Shown here one piece after another: positions 1 to 5,293 of a stretch of DNA of 5,293 nt. Position numbers and translations under genes: made by a program. Within the stretch, counting starts at the first letter, position 1; each line of letters opens with the position of its first letter. The stretch covers positions 1 through 5,293 of the forward strand of contig QOAL01000094.1 of NCBI GenBank assembly GCA_003978135.1. The letters run 5' to 3'. Below the pieces are notes generated by a model that was given only the letters and a program-made list of their open reading frames with translations, searched no databases and was not told the origin of the DNA. Source of the DNA: Thermodesulfatator sp. (GTDB lineage: Bacteria; Desulfobacterota; Dissulfuribacteria; Dissulfuribacterales; QOAL01).

Positions 1-1030
1 TATCCAGTGCCTCAGAGGAGATGCCTATTGGCTTTGACCTGTATTTTTCCAGGAATAGCGTGATGAGTTCAGGGATGTCCTCCTTCCTTTCCCGTAAGGG
101 TGGCAGGTGTATTTCGAATACATTAAGACGAAAATAAAGATCCTGCCTGAACAGGCCCTGTTCTATCATCAGCTTGAGGTCCCGGTTGGTAGCTGCGATT
201 ATCCTCACGTCCACCTTTACAGGCTTGAGTGAGCCCACGGGCGTCATCTTCTGTTCCTGAAGAACCCTGAGCATTTTTGCCTGAAGATGTTCGGGCATTT
301 CCCCTATTTCATCCAGAAAGATTGTTCCACCCTGTGCAAATTCAAAAAGCCCCTTCTTGTCCTTGGTGGCGCCGGTAAATGCACCCTTTCTGTGGCCGAA
401 AAGCTCACTTTCAAAGAGATTTTCAGGAATTGCAGCGCAATTGACTTCTGCGAATTCAGCGTTTTTCCTGGGGCTGAGCTCGTGAACCAGCCTTGCCATG
501 AGCTCCTTTCCCGTCCCGGTTTCACCGTATAACAGGACCGGCCAAGGCGTATCTGCCACTCGCCGTGCAGTGGAAACGGCCTCCTTCATGCCGGGGCTCT
601 TCCCAATGAATGTCAATGGGATATGTTCCTGTTCTATTTGCCTGGTTACCTCCTGGATATCTTCTTCTGTTTCGATTTTGCTGACTGCGGACTCCACCTT
701 TTGCAGAAGTAGTTCCAGGTCTACCGGCTTTTCGAGAAAATCTATTGCCCCAAGTTTCATGACATTAACTGCCATATCTATTTCCCCGTAGGCGGTAATC
801 ATTATCACCTGCACCATGGGATTCATCTGCCTCAGTTGCTCAAGCACCTGGTCTCCTGTCATTCCAGGCATCTTGTGGTCCAGGAGAACCAGGGGACAGA
901 ACTGATTTCTGAAGATTTCAATGGCCTGGGTGCCGTTTTCAGCTTCAAGCACAGAGAAGCCTTGTTCTTTTAGGAACTGGCTCAATATGCTCCTCTGGAG
1001 CGGTTCATCATCTACTACAAGTATATTCAT
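1..1030 (-). CDS. Sigma-54-dependent response regulator, NtrC family (partial, C-terminus beyond window)
   Basis: This cytoplasmic transcription activator is the response regulator of the adjoining kinase. I translated it by hand: 343 codons run from the ATG at 1030 to the left edge without a stop. Residues 1-120 are a receiver domain, with acidic pair D7/D8, phospho-acceptor D51 in [11 protein letters not shown]79 and K101-P102. The AAA+ sigma-54 interaction domain follows: Walker A GETGTGKE at 169-176, the sigma-54-contacting loop GAFTGA at 216-221, Walker B GGTIFLDE at 234-241, AATNRDL at 279-285 and [12 protein letters not shown] at 294-305. Family members are usually about 450 residues, so roughly 100 residues, including the Fis-type helix-turn-helix, lie outside the window. 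The start codon overlaps the kinase stop as ATGA, which implies translational coupling. Two sigma-54 promoters upstream make it the probable activator of both operons. The closest described architecture is ZraR/AtoC-like; I assign no symbol. Confidence 0.96.
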   Translation of the reverse strand, partial: MNILVVDDEPLQRSILSQFLKEQGFSVLEAENGTQAIEIFRNQFCPLVLLDHKMPGMTGDQVLEQLRQMNPMVQVIMITAYGEIDMAVNVMKLGAIDFLEKPVDLELLLQKVESAVSKIETEEDIQEVTRQIEQEHIPLTFIGKSPGMKEAVSTARRVADTPWPVLLYGETGTGKELMARLVHELSPRKNAEFAEVNCAAIPENLFESELFGHRKGAFTGATKDKKGLFEFAQGGTIFLDEIGEMPEHLQAKMLRVLQEQKMTPVGSLKPVKVDVRIIAATNRDLKLMIEQGLFRQDLYFRLNVFEIHLPPLRERKEDIPELITLFLEKYRSKPIGISSEALD

Positions 1031-2655
1031 CCGACTGTTTTCCTGTTTCTGTTTCCAGGCGTTATTGGAAATCCCACCTCAATGGAAAACGTCCCATTCT
1101 TTACAGTGGCTCGTAAAAAACCGTGATGAGCCTTCATGATACGTTTGCAGATGGCAAGCCCCAGCCCCGTGCCCCTGGTCTTCAGGGTGAAATAGGGTTC
1201 AAAGAGCTGCTCCAGGTCCTGCCTGGATGGGATATGCCCCTGGTTGGACAGCCTGACCACTTGGAAACCCGGTTCCACAAGGAACTCTATTTCTATGCTG
1301 CCGCCGTCCGGTTGGGCGTCCATGGCATTGGAGAGAAGGTTTTCAAAAAGCTGGGAAACCAGGTGCTGGTCTGCCTCCACCTGGGTTTCTGCAGAGATTC
1401 TGAAATCTATGCCAGTATCTTCGACGGAGTGCCTGGATCTCAGTCTTGTCAGGACCTTCCTGATTTCCTGTGAGAGTAATACTGGTTGCCTGTTTATCTT
1501 CATGGGTTTGGCATAGGACAGAAGGCCTGAAATTATGCGCTCTACCCGCACAAGCTCGTCTTTCAGCATGAGCAGCAGGGAGATATTGTGTTCGCTCATG
1601 CCATTTTTATCCATGAGCATCTTTTGTATGCCCATGGAAACACTGTTTAGGGGGTTCCTGATTTCATGGGCAATGGTTGCGGCAGAACGGCCAAGGCTCG
1701 CCTCGTGGCGTTTCTGGAACAATTCTTCCTCGTAATCCCGCATCTTTTCAAGGTATGACATCTGGTGCTTGTATAGGAGCCATGTAACTATGCCGCCAGT
1801 CAACACCAGGACCAGGGTGAAAAACAGAAAAAGCATCCAGATATTTTTCTGTTTTTTCCTGAGTGATGACGCATCCATACCAAGTACAAGAACGTCACTT
1901 CCCAGCTCGAACTGAACCCTGACAACAGGGCCGGAGGGTGTATCCAGATAAAGAACATCATGTCTGGTTTTACAGTCCGCTGCGCATCCCCAGCCGTTTA
2001 TCTCGCTGCAGGCGCTCTCTTTGTCCGTTATTCGCACAAATTTCACGCCTGCAAGATGGGAGATCTTCTTGATCGTGTTATCAAGACTTATGCGCTGCTG
2101 CAGTTTCTGAACATTGGTGGCATCAATTCCCGTTATTACGCAGACGCTTTCATCCTTCCGGCCCGGGCTGTTCAGGATGAAGATATGGTCATGTTCAATG
2201 GTTCTTAGGGCCGATGCCTGGCGACACAGGGAAGGTGCTTTTCCCTTTAGCCATCCATCCGCGCTCTCGATTATTTCCCCTGATGCATTGTCAAGAATGG
2301 TAATGCCGGCAAGTCCGGCTTCATGTGCAAATGCCGCCAGCTCATCCTGGGTAAAAGGCTCCACCCTTTGCAGATATCTTATGAACTTAATTTGACTTTT
2401 CAAAAACGAAGAAACAATGTCCCTGCCCATATTGGCAGCTTCCATGGCGTTCTGGGCATTGAGTTTTATTATTTCAGCGGCAAGTCTGGCATGGTCCCTA
2501 GCCTCATTCAGGAAAACCTTGTTGAGATACCTTGTCTGCCAGATAGCAACCGAAATTGCCACCAGGAAGATCACGCCAAAGGCCATGATATTTGCCTTCC
2601 AGAGACTGGGGAAGGAGAATTTTTTTAACTGGTCACTGGCAACAGGCATGTCCAA
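1027..2655 (-). CDS. Two-transmembrane sensor histidine kinase
   Basis: This inner-membrane kinase should autophosphorylate and pass phosphate to the regulator encoded next. In 542-residue numbering, TM1 is about 21-39, the extracytoplasmic sensor about 40-270, and TM2 about 272-295. A coiled-coil linker leads to the HisKA H-box, with H330 in IAHEIRNPLNS. The HATPase_c domain has N-box N439/N443 (FENLLSNAMD), F-box FEPYF at 485-489 and G2 box GTGLGLA at 495-501. The G1 motif is atypical (SNQGHIP, N where D is usual). The sensor has no clear homology to me and holds five cysteines (144, 172, 216, 224, 228). The start is uncertain. The frame is open to an ATG at 2748, but that overlaps the upstream gene by 89 nt. 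AGAAGG at 2668-2663 sits 7 nt before a TTG at 2655, which I chose. ATG at 2649 or 2682 is possible. The protein resembles ZraS/NtrB-type kinases. Confidence 0.93.
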   Translation of the reverse strand: MDMPVASDQLKKFSFPSLWKANIMAFGVIFLVAISVAIWQTRYLNKVFLNEARDHARLAAEIIKLNAQNAMEAANMGRDIVSSFLKSQIKFIRYLQRVEPFTQDELAAFAHEAGLAGITILDNASGEIIESADGWLKGKAPSLCRQASALRTIEHDHIFILNSPGRKDESVCVITGIDATNVQKLQQRISLDNTIKKISHLAGVKFVRITDKESACSEINGWGCAADCKTRHDVLYLDTPSGPVVRVQFELGSDVLVLGMDASSLRKKQKNIWMLFLFFTLVLVLTGGIVTWLLYKHQMSYLEKMRDYEEELFQKRHEASLGRSAATIAHEIRNPLNSVSMGIQKMLMDKNGMSEHNISLLLMLKDELVRVERIISGLLSYAKPMKINRQPVLLSQEIRKVLTRLRSRHSVEDTGIDFRISAETQVEADQHLVSQLFENLLSNAMDAQPDGGSIEIEFLVEPGFQVVRLSNQGHIPSRQDLEQLFEPYFTLKTRGTGLGLAICKRIMKAHHGFLRATVKNGTFSIEVGFPITPGNRNRKTVG

Positions 2656-2659
2656 TCTG

Positions 2660-3121
2660 TTACCTTCTGCCCCTTTTGCCATGACCCCGTCCGTGCGATT
2701 TGCCGTGGCCTGTTCGGCTTCCACTGCCGCTTCCCATGCCATGCCCATTGTGCCCAGGTGTTCTTTTTCCCGCAGCCTTTCTCAGCCTTTTCTTGATACC
2801 CGTCATGTCATGACCAAATACGCTCTGCTTGTAAATTTTTTCGATTTTTGCTGTCCCGTTGCCCTGGGGGGAAACCCACATTTTCACAGGATCACCAGGC
2901 TTTATTTCGCCCAGGTCCTTCAAAGTTTTAAATGAAATGGCCCTTTCCTCGTCAGAAAACCTATCCCTTATGCTCATTATTTTTTTCCCCTTGTCTATAT
3001 CAATAATAAATCCGTCTATCAGCTGGGAAGCCAACAGTGTGGATATCAGGTATGGGGAAAACATGAGTGTCAGTGCCAACATGCACCAGGCAGCAGGTTT
3101 TTGGCTGTTATGAATACTCAT
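2660..3121 (-). CDS. Exported or membrane-anchored small protein with beta-rich domain and Gly/His/Arg tail
   Basis: This is the first gene of the two-component operon, 153 residues; I do not recognise a named family. Residues about 13-33 are hydrophobic, a signal peptide or membrane anchor. Residues about 34-98 alternate as beta-strands, with IDGFIIDIDKGKK early and IKPGDPVKMWV later, ending in AKIEKIYK. This pattern recalls small OB-fold barrels such as CusF-like proteins, but CusF's His/Trp/Met copper ligands are not visible. Residues 105-120 are basic. The tail 121-153 is Gly/Ser/Arg with His at 124, 127, 139, 143 and 147. The open frame continues upstream to 3424, but that stretch carries both promoters and the binding boxes, and the predicted transcript starts near 3174. 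ATG 3121 is therefore the likely start, although no good Shine-Dalgarno lies at normal spacing. The product may be a periplasmic accessory or a modulator of the kinase; this is inference. Confidence 0.72.
   Translation of the reverse strand: MSIHNSQKPAAWCMLALTLMFSPYLISTLLASQLIDGFIIDIDKGKKIMSIRDRFSDEERAISFKTLKDLGEIKPGDPVKMWVSPQGNGTAKIEKIYKQSVFGHDMTGIKKRLRKAAGKRTPGHNGHGMGSGSGSRTGHGKSHGRGHGKRGRR
2663..2668 (-). promoter_or_regulatory. Ribosome binding site for the histidine kinase
   Basis: AGAAGG on the minus strand lies in the last codons of the upstream 153-residue gene. It is 7 nt from a TTG at 2655 and 13 nt from the ATG at 2649. It favours an initiation point just after the upstream stop (2662-2660) over the far upstream ATG at 2748, and implies coupled translation. 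It does not settle TTG versus ATG. Confidence 0.45.
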
Positions 3122-3131
3122 AAATTGTCGA
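3122..3131 (+). promoter_or_regulatory. Outlying AAATTGTCGA box at the start codon of the minus-strand operon
   Basis: This is an exact copy of the 10-bp box found in the enhancer array, with the 11th base G also shared with the copy at 3280-3290. It directly abuts ATG 3121, downstream of the minus-strand sigma-54 promoter and inside the predicted 5' leader. A bound activator here could block elongation or initiation and so limit autoactivation; this is inference. Confidence 0.4.
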
Positions 3132-3185
3132 GTGTAGACCTTTTGCTTTTTTAAAAAATTCCGACTTCTTCTCATGAAGTCATGC

Positions 3186-3200
3186 GCAAAAAGGATACCA
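3186..3200 (-). promoter_or_regulatory. Sigma-54 (-24/-12) promoter of the two-component operon
   Basis: The minus strand reads TGGTATCCTTTTTGC. GG at 3199-3198 and GC at 3187-3186 are separated by exactly 10 nt, as sigma-54 RNA polymerase requires, and the -12 element TTGC is perfect. The predicted transcript start is near 3174, giving a 5' leader of about 53 nt before ATG 3121. The operon encodes its own sigma-54 activator, so autoregulation is implied. Confidence 0.78.
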
Positions 3201-3228
3201 CATCTAAAACCCACTATAAATATTGAAG

Positions 3229-3310
3229 AAATTGTCGATGGTTCCCGGGTGTCGTCCCTGGGGACAATTTTTTTCGACAAAATTGTCGAGCCAGAAACGC
3301 GATTTGTCGA
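3229..3310. promoter_or_regulatory. Enhancer (UAS) array of TTGTCGA boxes for an NtrC-type activator
   Basis: Exact TTGTCGA boxes occur on the plus strand at 3232-3238, 3283-3289 and 3304-3310, and inverted (TCGACAA) at 3274-3280. The 3274-3289 pair forms a dyad with 7-bp arms and a 2-bp spacer. The wider consensus AAATTGTCGA is exact at 3229-3238 and 3280-3289. Degenerate copies (5 of 7) lie at 3249-3255 and, inverted, at 3261-3267. The array lies about 100-185 bp upstream of the plus-strand start and about 55-136 bp upstream of the minus-strand start, which is usual for bacterial enhancer-binding proteins. That the neighbouring response regulator binds here is inference. Confidence 0.7.
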
Positions 3311-3387
3311 AAACAAGCACTGTCCTGTCCTGCGGCCAGGCATCTTAACCAACTGAAATAACGGCCTAATTTTCGTAATTTTGTATG

Positions 3388-3402
3388 TGGCACGTTCCTT
3401 GA
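3388..3402 (+). promoter_or_regulatory. Sigma-54 (-24/-12) promoter of the exported-protein operon
   Basis: The plus strand reads TGGCACGTTCCTTGA. The -24 element TGGCAC is a perfect match to the consensus. GG at 3389-3390 lies 10 nt from GA at 3401-3402, where GC is usual. The predicted transcript start is near 3414, about 35 nt before ATG 3449, with a strong ribosome binding site in between. The divergent regulator gene supplies the expected class of activator. Confidence 0.85.
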
Positions 3403-3433
3403 GTAGTAAACAGCAAATACACACGTGAAATTA

Positions 3434-3440
3434 AAGGAGG
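3434..3440 (+). promoter_or_regulatory. Strong ribosome binding site, sets the start at 3449
   Basis: AAGGAGG lies 8 nt before the ATG at 3449. It decides against the in-frame GTG at 3425, which would place the Shine-Dalgarno inside the coding region and add charged residues before the signal peptide. Confidence 0.9.
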
Positions 3441-3448
3441 AAACAACG

Positions 3449-3775
3449 ATGAAATACAGAGCATTAAAGACAATGGTAATAGCAGGGGCCGTTTTTATGG
3501 CCGTGCCTGCTTTCGGGGCAGATTACAGCGGATACAGCCTCCAGGAACTATCCCAGATGCGCGGAACTATGATGGACAAATCTCCTGAGGAAAAAGCAGC
3601 CTTCAAGGATGCATGGAGAACAAGGATGCAGAATGCCACTGGTGAAGAAAGGGCCCAATATGCCAGATGCAAGGGCAAGGGTCATCATTATGGATACGGC
3701 CAGTCCGGGGGACAGGGCAGTGGAAACTGCGATGGCTCAGGTAAAGGCCATGGCCATGGAAAGGGCCACAAGTAA
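3449..3775 (+). CDS. Exported small DUF1104-like protein with Gly/His/Lys-rich tail
   Basis: This 108-residue protein is the first gene behind the plus-strand sigma-54 promoter. Residues 1-23 are a Sec signal peptide: basic start, hydrophobic core MVIAGAVFMAV, and probable cleavage after AFG, leaving ADYSG. Residues 25-72 (YSLQELSQMRGT, then SPEEKAAFKDAWRTRMQNAT and EERAQY) form a helical unit that matches my memory of DUF1104 proteins of epsilon- and deltaproteobacteria, whose function is unknown. Residues 75-108 are low-complexity Gly/Lys/His with His at 79, 80, 101, 103 and 107; C74 and C94 border this tail. A periplasmic metal-binding or chaperone role like that of ZraP is inference from the tail and the position opposite a two-component operon. 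The downstream gene follows after 51 nt with no visible terminator, so they are probably cotranscribed. Confidence 0.88.
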   Translation: MKYRALKTMVIAGAVFMAVPAFGADYSGYSLQELSQMRGTMMDKSPEEKAAFKDAWRTRMQNATGEERAQYARCKGKGHHYGYGQSGGQGSGNCDGSGKGHGHGKGHK

Positions 3776-3812
3776 CAGCAGATGATCATTCATAAATAAA
3801 AAAAACAGAAAA

Positions 3813-3818
3813 AAGGAG
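3813..3818 (+). promoter_or_regulatory. Ribosome binding site of the DUF2202 gene
   Basis: AAGGAG lies 8 nt before ATG 3827, after an A-rich stretch. It supports the start and independent translation of the second gene of the operon. Confidence 0.85.
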
Positions 3819-3826
3819 ATTAACCA

Positions 3827-4639
3827 ATGAAAACGAACACCCTTAAAAGATTACAGATTTTTTTCCTTGCATCATGTCTTGTATTAGGAGCAGGAAGTGC
3901 CATGGCCGCCGGCAATGGCAACGGCCATGGAAATAATGGCGGCCAGACCTTGGGATCAGGATCTGGTGCAATGGTCTCCCAGCTTCCCTATCAGGATTTA
4001 AGCCAGGAAGAAGAGCAGGGGCTCTTGAAGATGAGAGAGGAAGAAAAGCTTGCCAGAGATGTTTATACGTATCTTTTTGAAACCTGGCAGGATTCTGTTT
4101 TCTCCCGGATATCTGAAGCGGAACAGCGTCACATGGACGCAGTTGGAGCACTCATTTCCAAGTATGGATTAATTGACCCAGTGGAAGGACTTGCACCCGG
4201 CCAGTTTAATTCTTCTGAAATGCAGGACCTCTACAACAGTCTGACCCAAAAGGGCGCAGAGAGTAATGAGGCAGCTCTCCAGGTAGGGGCCACCATTGAG
4301 GATCTGGATATCAAGGACCTGAATGACCTGCTCGAGACCACTGACAACGATGACATCAAGACCGTATACCAGAACCTGGTCAAGGGCTCCAGGAATCACT
4401 TGAGAGCCTTTGGGTCCAGGCTTGCAGCCCTGGGCATCAGCTACACTGCTCAGTTTCTTACCCAGGAAGAAGTTGATGCGATCATCAACAGCCCGCAGGA
4501 AAGGGGCCGTGTGGACAAGGATGGAAATCCTGTATCCGGTCCGGGCATGAACGGAAAGGGCCACCATGGCCACGGAAATGGTGGAAATGGTCGTCAAAAG
4601 TGGGTGTTGAACAGCCAAATATTCTCGAAATCAGAATAA
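3827..4639 (+). CDS. Exported DUF2202 ferritin-like protein
   Basis: This 270-residue protein is the second gene of the sigma-54 operon. Residues 1-27 are a Sec signal peptide with cleavage after AMA. A Gly/Asn/His linker follows at 28-48. Residues about 56-200 match the DUF2202 pattern, a ferritin-like four-helix family: MREEEKLARDVY (69-80), ISEAEQRHMDAV (95-106), GATIEDLDIKDL (154-165) and GSRNHLRAF (187-195). Candidate di-metal ligands are E72/E73, E99, H102 (ExxH), E158, D161 and H191. This is inference from ferritin-like logic; I know of no established reaction. The C-terminal part has a QEEVDAII helix, then a Gly/Asn tail with H246, H247 and H249. The protein is probably periplasmic and could oxidise or store a metal, or handle peroxide. 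Co-regulation with the small tailed protein suggests a joint envelope role. The last ten residues (LNSQIFSKSE) leave the Gly-rich style but show no sign of a frameshift. Confidence 0.93.
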   Translation: MKTNTLKRLQIFFLASCLVLGAGSAMAAGNGNGHGNNGGQTLGSGSGAMVSQLPYQDLSQEEEQGLLKMREEEKLARDVYTYLFETWQDSVFSRISEAEQRHMDAVGALISKYGLIDPVEGLAPGQFNSSEMQDLYNSLTQKGAESNEAALQVGATIEDLDIKDLNDLLETTDNDDIKTVYQNLVKGSRNHLRAFGSRLAALGISYTAQFLTQEEVDAIINSPQERGRVDKDGNPVSGPGMNGKGHHGHGNGGNGRQKWVLNSQIFSKSE

Positions 4640-5293
4640 CTGACTGTAAAAATCTACATGTAAATACCGGTAATCTGGTTGATTTGCTTAGATTTTGCAA
4701 TTTTATGATAAAGAGCGTTCAAAATAATTATCAGTCTTTTTTCTATTCAGTTTCAAAATCTATGAAAGTTTTACACTTTTTTTTACAGTTTTATTAGTAT
4801 TTCTTTATGAACTAAATATCAGGTGTAATTTTATATTGGAAAATTTAAATTTAAATTTTAAAAACATTAAAATTGATGAGGGGGAAGGAACAACTATCCC
4901 CAGACTACCACAGCACTGCAAACAACCTCGGTTGAGTTCATAACTGACAACAGTCTTCTTGGATGTAATACTCACAAACAGGTGCAGAAAGTGCGTAAAT
5001 CAAACGTCTTCAGCTCGTTTGTTGGACATGGAAGAAGAATAAAGCTGTAGGTAGACAACAAAGGCTGGAAAATGCCTTGTGAAGGAATCGTAAGTGGGAT
5101 ATTGGTAAGTCCAAAAGTGCTGATACACCGAACTACTAACCGTAGTATGATCCCGAATCGTCGCGCTAAAACCGTAAAACCACTCTCTAAGATTAGAAAA
5201 TATTATAGCCACTGTCGAAATATCTAGGAAACAGTTCTCTTGACTGACTTCAGCTACATTTTAAGTGCTTTATTTGTCTTTGTTTGACGATTC
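4640..5293. other. AT-rich non-coding stretch, no gene supported
   Basis: The 654 nt after the DUF2202 stop hold no gene I can support. Positions 4640-4876 are very AT-rich. A weak TGATAA/TTATCA stem (4706-4711 with 4728-4733) precedes six T but is too poor to call a terminator. From 4880 to 5224 one plus-strand frame is open except for a single TAG at 5048, and a GTG-started minus-strand frame of 70 codons covers 5212-5000; neither has a ribosome binding site or a recognised motif. I see no tRNA, CRISPR or insertion-sequence structure. Confidence 0.6.
4841..4858. repeat. Three tandem AAATTT hexamers
   Basis: AAATTT is repeated three times without interruption, then continues as TTAAAA. The tract is self-complementary and sits in the most AT-rich part of the window. 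It is probably just low-complexity intergenic DNA, though such tracts bend DNA and can bind nucleoid proteins. Confidence 0.6.

Noticed and set aside
2656..2748. N-terminal extension of the kinase to ATG 2748
   Set aside because: It overlaps the upstream gene by 89 nt, has no Shine-Dalgarno, and encodes an uncharacteristic segment that mirrors the upstream gene's Gly/His-rich tail codons in another frame.
3311..3387. IHF site between the enhancer array and the plus-strand promoter
   Set aside because: DNA bending by IHF is common at sigma-54 promoters, but I found no acceptable WATCAANNNNTTR match here.
3122..3424. Upstream extension of the 153-residue protein to a 254-residue frame
   Set aside because: The extension runs through both sigma-54 promoters and the enhancer boxes, and starts far upstream of the predicted transcript start. 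Its sequence has no domain character.
3425..3448. GTG start at 3425 for the DUF1104-like protein
   Set aside because: It would put the Shine-Dalgarno at 3434-3440 inside the gene and add charged residues before an otherwise normal signal peptide.
4706..4742. Possible intrinsic terminator after the DUF2202 gene
   Set aside because: The stem is only six AT-rich pairs with a 16-nt loop. The following T-run alone is not convincing in such AT-rich DNA.
5000..5212. Minus-strand 70-codon frame with GTG start
   Set aside because: It has no ribosome binding site and no recognisable domain, and overlaps another partly open frame on the opposite strand. It is probably chance.
5239..5270. Sigma-70 promoter starting at TTGACT
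   Set aside because: The -35-like element is good, but no -10 element follows at 16-18 nt spacing.

Overview
The window looks like a regulatory and envelope-stress locus from a Gram-negative bacterium of moderate GC content, with genes near 45-50% GC and AT-rich flanks. NtrC-type sigma-54 regulation, Sec-exported Gly/His-rich small proteins, a DUF2202 ferritin-like protein and a DUF1104-like protein suggest a deltaproteobacterial (Desulfobacterota-like) host. That assignment is inference; no rRNA or other taxonomic marker is present.

Minus-strand operon, read right to left from about 3174. (1) A 153-residue exported or membrane-anchored protein (3121-2660) has a small beta-rich domain and a Gly/His/Arg tail. 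(2) A two-transmembrane sensor histidine kinase (about 2655-1027) has a cysteine-containing extracytoplasmic domain. (3) A sigma-54-dependent response regulator (1030 to the left edge) is cut before its DNA-binding domain. Kinase and regulator overlap by ATGA.

The divergent intergenic region (3122-3448) carries the main finding. A sigma-54 (-24/-12) promoter faces each operon: TGGTAT-N5-TTGC on the minus strand at 3200-3186 and TGGCAC-N5-TTGA on the plus strand at 3388-3402. Between them lies a cluster of AAATTGTCGA-type boxes, including a 16-bp dyad at 3274-3289. It sits at the distance expected of enhancer sites for an NtrC-type activator. A further box touches the start codon of the minus-strand operon.

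Plus-strand operon. (1) A 108-residue exported DUF1104-like protein has a Gly/His/Lys tail (3449-3775). (2) A 270-residue exported DUF2202 ferritin-like protein follows (3827-4639).

The likely circuit is that the kinase senses an envelope signal, possibly metal or redox. It phosphorylates the regulator, which activates sigma-54 transcription of both operons and so autoregulates. The layout resembles zraP/zraSR (a periplasmic effector divergent from a sigma-54 two-component pair), but the effector proteins are different. Positions 4640-5293 are AT-rich with no gene I can support.
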